The translations under genes and the position numbers were made by a program. DNA of 64,000 nt from Voacanga thouarsii (taxonomy: Eukaryota > Streptophyta > Magnoliopsida > Gentianales > Apocynaceae), in NCBI GenBank assembly GCA_026120185.1, contig JANUWF010003366.1, positions 3,038,001 through 3,102,000 of the forward strand. Reading direction: 5' to 3'. Under the pieces are notes generated by a model. It was not told the origin of the DNA and did not search any database. It worked only from the letters and a program-made list of their open reading frames with translations. Shown here piece after piece: positions 1 to 10,322 of the stretch. How positions within the stretch are numbered: the stretch's first letter is position 1; every line of letters starts with the position of its first letter.

Positions 1-204
1 AGGGGGGGGGAGGGGGGAGCTTGGTTAAAATGTATTTGTTATGCATGAACTATGAAATGGGGGCGGGGGTATTGTGGACCAAGTCAAATAAAAAGAGGGG
101 GGGGGGGGGGATTTGGTTAAAATGTGTTTGTTATGCATTAACTGTGAAAGAGGGGGTTGGGGGGTGCATTGTGGACCAAGTCAAATCAACTTTTCTAATT
201 GAAA
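1..204. repeat. G-rich tandem repeat, period about 92 bp, two copies
   Basis: The phrase TTGGTTAAAATG begins at about 21 and again at about 113. Each copy continues through a TGTTATGCAT..ACT..GAAA segment, a G-run and ATTGTGGACCAAGTCAAAT. The copies are separated by runs of 10 or more G. The short open frame across it (21-242) is a product of the repeat, not a gene. It probably lies in an intron or upstream part of the CACTA element. Confidence 0.7.
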
Positions 205-395
205 ATATGGTAAAATATTCAAATGATGGTGATACTTTTTGACTTTTTATGTTACAACTAGATGATTCTAATTCTGATGGATGTTCTTTGTTTTAAACTT
301 CACAATCACTAATATAGTTGAGATTTTCATGGTGTTTATTCTAAAATTCTTATCCATTTTTTAATCTGATATTTCTACATTTGTTTATGTGTTAG

Positions 396-797
396 CGTCG
401 CTACCAAGAAGAATTGAAGAAATAGATGGCATCACTTGCTAGCCAGATAGTTGAAGGGGCGCAGCCTCCACCAATAAACAAGGCTGATATTTGGTTGCGA
501 GTTGTAGGCCATCCTAAGAAAGGGAATGCAGTTTATGGCATGGGATCCCTAAGCTCCAGTTGTCTATAGAAATCTACTTCACACATGTCATCGTCTTCTT
601 CATCCATTTCATCGGCGCTTCCTTCGCATTTTGTGGAGATAACTGACTTTCAAAGTGCTATAAATGAGTTGGTGCAAAGGGCTGTTGACACACAGATTCA
701 AGAAGTGTTGAGGACAAATGAGAGGTTAACAGCAGAGGTTTCTTTGCTAACACAGAAGGTTAAGGACTTAAGTGGATCAAATCAACCAGAAAATTAA
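396..797 (+). pseudogene. CACTA transposase-like ORF, C-terminal exon relic (Transposase_24 / Ptta-En-Spm type)
   Basis: After a plausible acceptor (GTTAG ending at 395) the frame reads RRYQEELKK, then a stop, then a segment with ADIWLRVVGHPKKGNAVYG and GMGSLS, another stop, and an uninterrupted 70-residue tail (585-797) rich in Ser and then in a heptad-like helix (TNERLTAEVSLLTQKVKDL). A W-x-x-VVGH..G.VYGMGS pattern followed by a coiled tail is what the C-terminus of plant En/Spm-family ORF2 proteins looks like. This family binds the sub-terminal repeats of its element, and such a repeat field lies just downstream. Two in-frame stops show decay. The family call rests on recall of the pattern, not a search. 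Confidence 0.6.
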
Positions 798-1000
798 TAT
801 TCCTTCACTGTGTTTCTTAATTGTATTAATATTCATTCACTGTTAAACCATGGAGCTGCAGTTCATCTCACTTTCATATTATGACAATCATTTTTGATTA
901 GTTAAAGATGATGTTTGGTTAGGATTTGTGGTATTTTGTGAGGGAATTATATTTGCTTTGAATTTGTGGAAGGATGATGTTTGTGTTGGATTTGATGATA
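798..1000. other. 3' untranslated part of the CACTA element
   Basis: AT-rich sequence between the transposase relic and the minisatellite. I see no ORF or motif beyond a possible 3' UTR. Confidence 0.4.
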
Positions 1001-1002
1001 TT

Positions 1003-1154
1003 TGTGTTGGATTTGATGATGTTTATGTTGGGTTTGTGGATGTGTTTTGGCTTTATTATTTTATGAATTTGGATTTCATGATGTTTGTGTTGGATTTGAT
1101 GATGTTTATGTTGGGTTTGTGGATGTGTTTTGGCTTTATTATTTTATGAATTTG
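1003..1154. repeat. Tandem duplication, period about 83 bp
   Basis: A unit starting TGTGTTGGATTTGATGATG and ending TTTATTATTTTATGAATTTG occurs at 1003-1071 and 1086-1154, nearly identical. A shorter GTTGGATTTGATGAT motif is iterated just upstream (985-1020). It keeps an open frame (928-1149) only because the repeat lacks stops in one frame. Confidence 0.8.
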
Positions 1155-1194
1155 TCAAATGTAGGTGTTTGGTTATATGTTCAGATGAACTAGA

Positions 1195-2120
1195 TTTCTG
1201 CCAAATTAAAGAAAAATTACCAACTAAACAATCAGTTGGTAATTGAATAGAATTTGGTTGGTATTTCAATTGGTAATTGAAAATAATTCAGTTGGTAATA
1301 TATTAAATAGCAGTTAGTAATTTTCAAACCAACTATCTACCAACAAAAACTTAGTTGGTAATTTACCAACAGATTTTAAATCACTAAAATAGTTAGAAAA
1401 TTACCAACTGAATATTTGGTTGGTAAAGAAAGAAAAATACCAACCGGAAAAAAAATTAGCAACTGAACAACCTAGTTAGTAATTTACCAACAAAAAAATA
1501 CCAACCGATTTTAAATAACTAAAATAGTTGGAAAATTACCAACTGAATGTTCAGTTGGTAAATAAATAAAACTACCAACTAAAAAAAAATTACCAACCGA
1601 AAGTCAGTTGGTAATTACCTACACATATATCGGTTGGTAGTAACATGTCTCAGTTGGTAAATTAATAAATTACAATCGTATTTTCAATACAAATTTGCCC
1701 ACTAAAAGTTATAAATTTACAAACTATATTTTTGGTTGATAATTACCAACTGCAACAATCGGTTGGTAACATAAATGTTTGTTGGTAATTACCAACCGAA
1801 ATAGTCAACTCATATGCCAAACTTAATGCTAAATTTCCAACCGAAAATTTTACATTACCAACCGAGTTTTGGTTGGTAATTACCAACTGAAATAGTTAAC
1901 TTAAATGCCAAACTTAATACCAAATTTCCAACCGACGATTTTACAATACTAACCGAAATGTGGTTAGTAATTACTAACCGACTCCAAAAAATTTCAGTCG
2001 GAAAATTTACAAGCTAAGGTTTTTGCATACAACGCCATTTGGTTGGTAATCGGTTGGTAAATCATGATTACCAACCGAATTTAGCTAATTACCAACCGAT
2101 TTTGTCAGTTGGTAAATCAC
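1195..2120. repeat. CACTA sub-terminal repeat field (ACCAACYGA / TYGGTTGGTAA in both orientations)
   Basis: Variants of TTACCAACTGA, ACCAACCGA and their complement CAGTTGGTAA or CGGTTGGTAA recur every 20-40 bp for about 900 bp in both orientations, often as back-to-back inverted pairs such as TTGGTAATTACCAA. Dense, short, bidirectional repeats inside the terminus are characteristic of CACTA elements, where they are the transposase binding sites. The inverted pairs also make the region strongly fold-back capable. Confidence 0.85.
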
Positions 2121-2135
2121 TTTTTTCTAGTAGTG
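2120..2135 (-). repeat. CACTA terminal inverted repeat (right end)
   Basis: CTTTTTTCTAGTAGTG; its reverse complement starts CACTACTAGAAAAAAG. It marks the exact boundary with the long-LTR flank that begins CAGGCAATTGAGG. Confidence 0.85.
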
Positions 2136-3158
2136 CAGGCAATTGAGGATTGATTCCTTTCTTATTTTAGTCAAAAAAATTATTTGGAAATCAATAAGCA
2201 GATTTACTCAAATTCTAAACTCTTTCTAAGACTGATTTTGACAAAGATTTTGGAAATCCTTAATTGCCATTTTCAAGTGGAACGATGTTTTGTTCATTTT
2301 TCCCCAAGTGGGATACGTTATGTTGAGTACTCAATAAGGGTAGGCTAGTAGTACTAGTTTTGAAGAGCAAAAGTGAGTCTTCTAGCAGGAGGCCACCTCC
2401 AGAAGATAAGCTCAACTTAGAGAAACGTCAGTTCTACGTAGTCATGCTGGTCCGAGCTAGCAGTTTTATTTCAGTCAAGTGACTGTGTTTTGCCGGAATG
2501 GACACCCGGTTGTTGTTTGGGTATAGAGAAGGAGGAGTATCTTACCCAATAGGTCGATCACCTACCTTTTGTTAGTCTGTACAAAGTGTGGCATTATGAC
2601 CGGCAGTATGCACAAAGTGTGGCATACTGACCATGTGGACATGGGGCCCAACGTGTGATAACCCATGACCACCCTTTTTGAGTGGTTGATTTTATTGTGC
2701 ACTTGTATGGTTTCAAAAAAAGGAAAATACCACTCTTGCTTTTGACTAATGTTTATTGCTTGTCAATATTTCTCTTATAAAGATTTCACACTTTGCATCC
2801 ACGAGCTGATTTCACTAAACACCCAAAGCACACACGGACTTATTGAGATTTCTGTCTCATCACCTTTTTACCATGATTTCAGGTCGATCCTGCTGTGGGG
2901 ATGAGTAGCTAGTGTTATCTGCCTTGGAAGAGAATGTTGTCGTTTATTTATTTTTCTTTTTTTTTTTATGTATTGCTTTGGGGAGTTGAGAGTGGATAAT
3001 TTTGTTTATGGATTTATTCTTGGGATGTAATAAATTTTAAGTTAAAGTATTATTTTATTCCACTATTTTATTCGTGTGACCTAGTTATAAAGACCCATTG
3101 TTCTTTGGATAGGGCAACATCCCCGGCCCCGGGTGGGCCTAGGTAGCGGGGTGTTACA
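2136..3158 (-). mobile_element. Long-LTR fragment (terminal part, minus orientation)
   Basis: Colinear with about 46105-47061 and, in reverse complement, with 58295 to about 59310. Shared landmarks are GGCAATTGAGGATTG, TTGAGTACTCAATAAGGGTAG, GATCCTGCTGTGGGGATGAG and GACCTAGTTATAAAGACCC, and it ends GGGGTGTTACA at 3158. The same end in the full-length copies is an LTR-style TG..CA terminus. The remaining part lies left of the CACTA insertion, off-window. The right flank CTTAAGATCTCC resumes copia A LTR sequence, so this long LTR inserted into that LTR. Confidence 0.8.
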
Positions 3159-4432
3159 CTTAAGATCTCCAAGGTAGTTTGTTTGCTAAGCGTTATACTG
3201 TGATTCTAATCTATAGAGTCCTGATAAGATTGCCTATGGCATGGATATTGGGTACAACGTGAAACAAACAAAGTAGTTGGGAGGATTAATAAAGGATTTA
3301 TCACTCCTAATAATAGGGGGCATATCTTGTGACTACTTATAGGAATCACTACTCGAGAAATCCTTACCCAAGACGATTGTGTTTTGAAAATAGTTTTAAT
3401 TGATATACATGATGACTAGTGGAATTTAGGAATAAGTACTAAAATTTTGGACCATAATTAATTAATATTCTGGAAGGAGTTGGTACTAATTTCATAATTT
3501 AAACCGAATGGAATATTATTTGGTGAAAGAATTTTATTACACTGATATTTGCTATTGAAAGGTTCAAGTCAAGCCGCTTGACTTTATGGACTTTTGGTTT
3601 GTCACAATATGTTGCTAGATACCATTCACGATTTGCTGAATATGGATTTGTTAATTAGAGAATTATTAAATAAATGCTAATTAGAATTAATAAGTTAATT
3701 CTAAATTATTATGGATTATTAATCTTAAAGATGTTTTAGATTAATTTATATTCTGCTACCAATAGACTGAAAAACCTAATAGGTCATACACAATAGATGA
3801 TTAAGTGTTCAAGATATTATTTGATAACATTACAGGGTTGATTGTGAGAAGAAGAAGTTGTTGTGGTCGAATTATAATTAGTTATAATTTGTGGGTCATA
3901 TGTAATTAACAATAATTAAAGTAGTAATTGGTAATTAAAGAATCCATATTCATTATGGATTTTGGTTAAGAAAACAGGGATGTGATATTTGATATAGAGG
4001 CCGTGTTTTTTATTATTAGTAAAAGACAGAGAGTTTTTTTTTTTTTTTTTAAAGGCAATTAGCTCTCTTCTTCTTCTACTACTACTACTGGTTTTTTCAG
4101 AAAACACTTGACGCTATAAATTATTCTGCTAGCATAGAATTCTAGTGAGTTGAGTGTAGTCCTTGTCTGGACTGTGTTAGAGACAATCTCATACTGAGAC
4201 TGTAGAGGGTTAACAACAAACTGTCCTTCTATGGTTGATGATTTCCAAAACGTAATCATTCTTGTTGGATTGTGCCTTCACCAAAGGAAGAATATTTGTT
4301 TACAGAGATAGCACTGTAGGTAATTCTCATCCTTTGCTTTGGTCCATTCATTGCGTATAAAGTGATTCAGGGTAAAGTTTTGCATTTTAATTTTGCCTGT
4401 AATATGATTGCATGATAGCGAGACATTTAACA
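3159..4432 (+). repeat. Copia A 5' LTR (3' part)
   Basis: Colinear with the element's 3' LTR from about 21453 onward (TCTAGAGTCCTGA, ATTCACCACTCCTAATA, TCAAGCCGCTTGAC, TTAGAATTAATAAG). It ends ATTTAACA at 4432 directly before the primer site. A TATA-like CTATAAATT lies near 4112. The poly-T plus CTTCTTCTACTACTACTA stretch (4036-4090) is specific to this copy. Confidence 0.85.
3567..3583. promoter_or_regulatory. Perfect palindrome with two inverted W-box cores in the copia A 5' LTR
   Basis: AGTCAAGCCGCTTGACT is an 8+1+8 perfect inverted repeat in which each arm reads TTGACT outward, the W-box core bound by WRKY factors. It recurs at 21863-21879 and, less perfectly, in the other copies of this LTR family (about 28082-28098, 51863-51879 and 57267-57283). 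A regulatory role is inference. Confidence 0.45.
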
Positions 4433-4433
4433 A

Positions 4434-4446
4434 TGGTATCATAGCC
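4434..4446 (+). other. Primer binding site of copia A (tRNA-Met type)
   Basis: TGGTATCATAGCC follows the LTR end by one base. The canonical plant copia site complementary to initiator tRNA-Met is TGGTATCAGAGCC, so there is one mismatch. Confidence 0.85.
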
Positions 4447-5099
4447 CCCTTTTATGTGATAATGGATAGTTTATTTTACCATGAAATTGTTTCATTGTAG
4501 TCTTTGTTTCTTCTGTGAAAATGGTTTCACGCGGGAATGATATCTTAAAAATGTTTTCAACCTATTTCTTGAAATTGTTTCAAGAAGATTTGGATGTTTG
4601 TTGAAATTGTTTCAAGAAGACTTGGGTCTTCTTTATGCCTGAAATTGTTTCACATATAATGTTGAATTATAGAAATTATTTTTGTGTCTATTTCTTAGTA
4701 AAATCGTTTCAAGTTTGTGTCTATGTTGCGTTCTGAAAACGTTCTTATGAATGCACTGGGTTTTTGTGAAGTAGTCACTGTGGATAAAAATTAAATATTT
4801 TCAAAATGGTTTTGAAGTTGGCTCATGTTGTTTATAGATTGCTAGCTTGTATAAACATCTGTAATAGTTACAGTGTTTTATCCCAGAAAAATTTTCCAAA
4901 CGTTTTGCGTACAAGAAAATTGTTTCTGTTGATAAGACTTTGCGAAGAATTGTTCTTCATTTTGGTTGTTTCTGTTTGCCAATAAACAGAGAGTAAAGAT
5001 TTTTCTTTTCTTGGTGTTAAACAGAGAAGTAGTCTTCTATAAATTGCCGGAGAAGATGACTGGAAAATTTTTCTTGAAAAAAAAAAAAAATTATGTTTT

Positions 5100-5505
5100 T
5101 GGCCTAAGCCGACCCGTAGCTGGCTTGGGTTGGGGACTTGCAATCTGTGGTCCCAAGCCAACTGCGGCTGGGCTTGTTTTGTATTTTTTTTTATAAAGTA
5201 GCATCCACGGCTGGCATTGGGTATGCCAACCATGGATTGCAAGTCCCCAACCCAAGCTAGTTGCGGCTTGGCTTCCAGTGAGCTGTCGGTGGTTTGGGCC
5301 AAAAACCGCGACTTGAGGCACAAAACAATCCAAGTCGTAACTGGCTCTTTCTAGTGAGCTGTCGGTGGCTTGGGCTAAAAACCGTGGGTTGAGGCACAAA
5401 ACAATCCAAGTCGTAGCTGGCTCCTTCGGAGCTGTAGCTGGCTTGGGTTAGGGACTTGGAATCCGTGGTTGGCACACCCAAGGCCGGCTGCAGATGCTAC
5501 TTTAT
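5100..5505. repeat. GC-rich inverted repeat enclosing a 76-bp tandem duplication
   Basis: The arm at about 5192-5263 (TATAAAGTAGCATCCACGG .. CCCAACCCAAGCTAGTTG) is the reverse complement, with few mismatches, of about 5430-5505 (AGCTGGCTTGGGTTAGGG .. GCAGATGCTACTTTATA). A third copy of the CTTGGGTTGGGGACTTGCAAT part lies at 5120-5150. Between the arms a 76-bp unit starting AGTGAGCTGTCGGTGG is tandemly duplicated (5277-5352, 5353-5428). Composition is far richer in GC than the surroundings. Confidence 0.75.
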
Positions 5506-5815
5506 AAATTTTTTATTTTTATTTTTTTCCTACTTTTGGTTATTCACCAACAACCTGTGGTTTTTTTTCTTTTTCATTTAGCACCCAAACTTTCCCAAAA
5601 ATTCTGTTTTGGGACTAACAAATTATTTTTCCAAAATTTTGATTTTGAAAAATAATATATTTTCTAAAATATTAATTTTAGATTATATATTATTTTAATT
5701 TTGAAAATATGATTTTAGCAATTAATGTATTTTCTAAAATATTAATTTTAGAATTTATTCTATTTTTCCAAAATAGTAATTTTGGAATTATTTTCTTTGT
5801 TTAATTTAATAAAAT

Positions 5816-6182
5816 TAGCATGGTGGTTTGGTTATGGACTATGGACCAAATTAAATTGTTCATGCATTTTATTGCTTTGGTTTTGAATTCAATAGGACCT
5901 GTGTGTTATGCCTTCTCTATTTTTCTTGTGTAATTTCTCATCTCATCTAATTCCTCTCTATTGTAACTCGAGGTTTCTTTATTAGAATTTTATGTTATTA
6001 GATTATATACGTTAGATAGAATATAATTTATTACAAGTTAAGGAGAAGGTGATCAAGACCAAAAGGAGGATGCTAAGGTTTTCTTCCTATATCATGCATG
6101 AACACTTATGATTGGCCAAATTAATTTTCTTTGTGGCTCAAGAAAATTAATATAGTAAAGTCCATAACCAAACCACGCTATT
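5816..6182. repeat. Fold-back segment, possible small inverted-repeat transposon
   Basis: TAGCATGGTGGTTTGGTTATGGAC at about 5817-5840 pairs with GTCCATAACCAAACCACGCTA at 6160-6180. A second weaker pairing (TTCATGCAT near 5860 with ATGCATGAA near 6094) extends it. The outer bases show no clear target duplication, so a MITE origin is only possible. Confidence 0.5.
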
Positions 6183-6779
6183 ATTTTACTATGTATGGAT
6201 ATGATGATATTATGCATGCTATGTGTAAGACACAAATATCACCAATCCCTCAATTAAAACTAAACCTAATACCTTCCATTAATATAGTAAGAACAAGAGT
6301 CCTTTTTCGAGACTAGGTTGTTGGGCTAACCCAAACCTACTTGACATTGAGCATATTCAAGCTATGGAATTAAAATTCCTGATTCATGGGTTAGGTTTAA
6401 CTAGTTTCTTTTTTTCGGTTGGGCTAACTCAAGCATAAAAAAAACTAGAGGCAAATTAGGTTAGCTTAAATGCTTTAAGATTAAAAGATGTTAATCACGC
6501 AATGATCCAGTAGTTACATACGATGTAATTAGTATTGGATACCTACCATTAAACTTAAGGGTGGCTTGTTGGGCAAACCCAAGGTCATTATTGAGCAATT
6601 TGGATATCGGTCTACTAGGAAAGCTTCCAACAGGCTTTCCTGAATTAATACTAGGGGCTATTGGTTTGAGTAAAAATAGTAGAATAATTATGTATTTTAT
6701 TAAAAACCTTATTAGTCGCATACCATGTGCATATATATTTAGCTAATTACTCTATCTTTACATCTAGGTCATCTGCATC

Positions 6780-7640
6780 ATGTCGACCAATCTAAACCTA
6801 TGTAGTATCTTGGAAATCAACAAATTTACAGAATCAAACTTTTTTGACTAGTATAAAAACTTGAGAATTGTTCTCAAATAGGAAAAGGTGCTCTACGTGC
6901 TAGAAGCTCCAATTCTGCCACTACCAGCTCAAGATGCTCATACTAATGAGCATGTTATCCACAAAAAGTACAAAGAGGATAGTGACACAACATTCCGTGT
7001 GATATTGTCGTCAATGACTCCTGAACTGCAAAACAACATGAGCATATAGAAACTTACTCGATTATATTACATCTTCAAGAGCTGTTTGATGCCCAATTAA
7101 GAATAAAGAGATATGAGATCTCAAAACAATTGTTCCATTCTAAAATGGTTGAGGGTACTCTATGGCTACTCATGGGGCAAAGATGTTGGGCTTAATTGAG
7201 AAGTTTGGGTCTCTTGGGTTTGTGATGGACAGTGAATTAAGTATTGACTTAATTCAACAATATTTGGAAAGTAGTTTTTTACAATTTATGATTAACTACC
7301 AAATGAACAGGATTAAATTCACTATACCTGAGTTGATCAATCTTCTCAAGACTGTGAAATCCTCCACAAAGAAGGAATCCAATGCAGTGATGTTGGTAAA
7401 ATTTTCCTCTTCTAAGAAGAAAGTTCCTCAGAAGAAGAAAAAGGCTCCCACTAAGCCCATATTTGGTGTGGAGAAGAAGGAGGCAGCTACCAAAGGCCAA
7501 TGCCATCACTGTAGAAAGATGGACCATTGGAGGAGCAATTATAAAGCCTACCTAGAGATCGTCAAAGAAAAGAAGAAGAAGAAGAAGAAGCTTGCAAGCT
7601 TCTACTTCTACTATTGGTATGTTTATGACTGAGATTAATA
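6780..7640 (+). pseudogene. Copia A gag (broken)
   Basis: The start ATG at 6780 has the same context as the gag start of copia B (62663, minus strand). The frame reads MSTNLNLCSILEINKFTESN, a stop, then the typical gag core (KNLRIVLK.EKVLYVLEAPI; SSMTPELQ). It shifts frame before 7162, after which 7162-7632 is open (GFVMDSELSIDLIQQYLES; basic KKK-rich linker). The zinc knuckle at about 7501-7542 reads CHHCRKMDHWRSNY: the last Cys of CX2CX4HX4C is Tyr. Copia B keeps CHHCGKMGHWRHNC at the same place. Gag would package the RNA; this copy is not functional. Confidence 0.85.
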
Positions 7641-9041
7641 CTATTTTTGAAAATGAGATATGGGTATTAGATACCGAATGTGGATTCATTGATGCAATAA
7701 CTTGCAGGGACTAAAGGACAGTAGAAGGCTTGAGAATGGCGATGTGGACCTACGTACTGCAAATGGAGCAAAGGTTACTGCACTTGCTGTGGGGATTTAC
7801 GAGCTACACTTGCCTTTTGGATTAGTTTTAGAACTACAAAACTATTATTATATGCCAGTTTTATTGAAAAACATTATCTCAGTTGCATGTTTAGACTTGT
7901 TTGGATTTCATTTAATTTTTAAGGATAAATGTTGTTGTTCTTTTTCATTGAATGATATTCATTATGGTTATGCAACTTTGGTTAATAGCCTATATGTTCT
8001 AGACATGGATAACCTAGTTCTCAATATAAATAATAAGAAACCAAGAAAAGATAACTCAATGTCATGTTATTTATGGCATTGTCATTTAGGCCATATAAAT
8101 GAGAATCTTGTTTCTAAGTTACACAAGTTAGGTGGCTTAGAGTCATTTGATTATGAATCATATGGTACATACGAATCTTATTTACTTAGTAAAATGGCTA
8201 GAACTCATTTTTCTAGAAAAGGAGAAAGAGCCAAAGAGTTATTAGAACTTGTACATTCTGATGTATATAGCCCAATGTATATACAATCAAGACGAGCTCA
8301 TCATTACTTCATAACCTTTATAGATGATTATTCACAATGTGGGTATTTGTATTTAATGAAATACAAATCTGAGGCCTTTGAAAAGTTCAAAGACTTCAAG
8401 AATGAAGTAGAGAAACAACTTGGAAAAAGTATCAAGACTCTAAGATCCGATCAAGGAGGTGAATACTTAAGCCAGGAGTTTTTTAGTTATTATAGAGATT
8501 ATAGGATATTATCTCAATAGACTCTACCACATACACTTTAACATAACGGTATATCTGAGAGAAGGAATCGAACCCTTCTAAACATAGTATGGACTATGAT
8601 GGCTTTTGTAGACTTATAAAATTTATTTTGGGGGTATGCACTAAAGACTTCCGTTTATATTCTAAATAGAGTTCCATAAAAATAGTTGACACTACCCCAT
8701 TTTAGATGTTTTTTGCTAAGAAACCAAAGTTATCCCACTTGAGAGTATGGGGTTGCCTTGCCTATGTTAAAAGGCCACAGTCATACAAACTTGATAATAA
8801 GTCTGATAAGTGTTTGTTTGTGGGATATCCGAAAGAATCTTCCGGGTATTACTTCTACGTCCCTTCCGAAAACAAAGTGTTTTTTTCGAAGCATGTCGTC
8901 TTCTTAGAGAGGGAGCACATGCTTAAAGAAGATAGTGTGAGTAAAATTGAACTTTGTGAAGTTCAAAAAGAGCAAACAAACATAGATAAACTATTTAATC
9001 CCATATATATTGAGAGAATAGATGAACCTTCGACTATATAA
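7641..9041 (+). pseudogene. Copia A protease remnant and integrase (broken)
   Basis: The protease site reads VLDTECGF where the family has DTG, and a stop follows. The open stretch 7702-8520 holds the protease C-part, then gag-pre-integrase (WHCHLGHI; both downstream zinc-finger Cys replaced by Tyr, ESYGTYESY) and the integrase core with D (HSDVYSP), D (FIDDYS) and E (SDQGGEYLS). Two stops follow at 8518-8540 and more near 8620-8680, then an open C-terminal part 8706-9041 (LRVWGCLAYVKRP, CLFVGYPKES). This enzyme would insert the cDNA. The mutated zinc finger and stops indicate it is dead. Confidence 0.85.
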
Positions 9042-10200
9042 AAATCTCATAGGTCTAGTAGGATATGTGTGGCACCTAAGAGATATGGATTTCTCATAAG
9101 TAACCACAATGACGTATTACTCATATATGAGGATGAGTCTACTACTTATAGGAAAGTTCTGAATAGTTTAGAATCTGACAAATGGCTTGAAACCATTGAA
9201 TCATGATGGATTCTATGTACGACAATCAAGTATGGACTTTAGTTAATCCATCCAAAGGAATCAAACCTATTGGGTGCAAATAGGTTTTCAAGAAGAAAAC
9301 TGACATGGATGGTAACATAGTTACCTACAAGTCATGACTGGTTGCTAAGAGTTATCATCAACAGTATGGTATTGACTATGATAAAAGCATTCTCACTAGT
9401 TGCTATGTTGAAATCCATTAGAATACTCCTAGTAATTGACGCTCATTATGATTATGTGGTCTGACAAATGGACATGAAAATAACTTTCTTAAACAAAAAC
9501 TTAATTGATGAAGTATATACGATACAACCTGAGGGTTTCATATCTAACGATAGCACAAAAGTGTGCAAGCTGCAATGGTCCATTTATGTACTAAAGAAAG
9601 CTTCTAGGAGTTGGAACATCCGTTTTGATGAAATAATCAAAGAGTTTGGTTTCATTCAAAATATAGATGAACCTTATGTATACAAGAAGGTTAGTGGGAG
9701 TTTAGTTGGTTTCTTGTTATTTTATGTAAATGACATATTGCTTATAGGACATGATGTACCTGTCCTTCAATCAGTAAAAGTTTGGTTTTCCAAGAAATTC
9801 TCCACGACAGACCCTGGAGAAGAAACCTATATTCTTGAAATTAGAATCTATAGAGATAGATAAAGAAGGTTGCTAGGTCTGTCATAGCCTACATACATAG
9901 ACAATGTGCTAAAGATGTTTAGCATATATCAATCCAAAAGAGGATTCTTACCTATGTCCCATGGGATACGCCTTTCAAAGTCGATGTCTCAAAAGGCACA
10001 ATTTGGAAAGTATCACGTGAGTAGGATTCCATATGCCTCAGCAATTGGATCTATCATGTATGCTATAATATGTACTAGGCTCAGTGTATCCTGTGCTCTC
10101 AGTTTGATGACCAGATACCAATCTGACCCTGGTGAAGGTTATTGGGTGGCTGTGAAGAATATCCTTAAGTACTTGCGAAGGATGTATTCTTAGTATATAG
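9042..10200 (+). pseudogene. Copia A reverse transcriptase (broken)
   Basis: Copia RT landmarks appear in order: [45 protein letters not shown], then FYVNDILLIG, in which the catalytic YVDD is YVND. After a stop near 9861 comes KRGFLPMSHGI and YASAIGSIMYAIICTRLSVS (9906-10193). Frameshifts between 9180 and 9470 and several stops make it non-functional. It matches copia B's RT (53338-54252, minus) segment for segment. Confidence 0.85.
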
Positions 10201-10322
10201 AGGAGGTGATTTGAAAAAAACGCGTATTCTGATGCCGATTTTTAATCTAATAAACATAATTTCAAATCATAGTTTGGCTACATATTTACATTGTGTGGAA
10301 GGACAATAAGTTAGATAAGTTC
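10201..10322 (+). pseudogene. Copia A RNase H, N-terminal piece, ending in the target duplication AGTTC
   Basis: Decayed sequence ending FGYIFTLCGRTIS-like, then AGTTC (10318-10322) directly abutting the SIRE-like LTR. The reading continues at 20602 with AGTTCCAAACAAGATACT, giving SSKQDTIADS, the expected next residues of copia RNase H. The break and 5-bp repeat prove insertion here. Confidence 0.8.

Larger units (their letters stand above)
1..2135 (+). mobile_element. CACTA (En/Spm) DNA transposon, right-hand part
   Basis: The stretch ends at 2135 with CTTTTTTCTAGTAGTG, whose reverse complement begins CACTACTAG followed by A residues, the hallmark terminus of plant CACTA transposons. Inside it are a dense sub-terminal repeat field (about 1195-2120) and a relic of a transposase C-terminus (396-797). 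The left end lies outside the window. The flank immediately right (from 2136) is long-LTR sequence that continues colinearly in other copies near 46110, so the element inserted into that LTR. The 3-bp target duplication cannot be verified without the left end. The termini and repeat architecture are seen; autonomy is unlikely because the ORF is broken. Confidence 0.8.
4447..6779 (+). other. Copia A leader (5' UTR) with repeats
   Basis: This is an unusually long gap (about 2.3 kb) between primer site and gag. It holds short repeats of TTGAAATTGTTTCAAGAAGA (4569 and 4601, period 32) and further GTTTCA motifs to about 4720. A GC-rich inverted/tandem repeat cluster follows (about 5100-5505), then an AT-rich part with repeated TTTTCTAAAATATTAATTTTAG (about 5656 and 5730), and a fold-back at 5816-6182. 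The 151-codon frame on the minus strand at 4868-5323 spans the repeat cluster and looks non-coding. The part from about 6313 to 6779 is colinear with the leader of copia B (62664-63115, reverse complement), so at least that part is original to the family. Confidence 0.6.

Noticed and set aside
1..120. Poly-G runs as G-quadruplex regulatory element
   Set aside because: They are part of a tandem repeat and such homopolymers are prone to sequencing error; there is no promoter context.
585..797. Independent small coiled-coil gene
   Set aside because: It continues the decayed CACTA transposase frame upstream and lies between that and the CACTA sub-terminal repeats.
1195..2120. CRISPR-like array from regularly spaced repeats
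   Set aside because: Repeats are short, degenerate, in both orientations, with irregular spacing, in a plant transposon end.
4868..5323. 151-codon open frame on the minus strand
   Set aside because: It spans the GC-rich inverted/tandem repeats; the protein is a repetition of repeat-unit translations (QPQLAW, VFGPNHRQL) with no domain, and the opposite strand and other frames are equally open.
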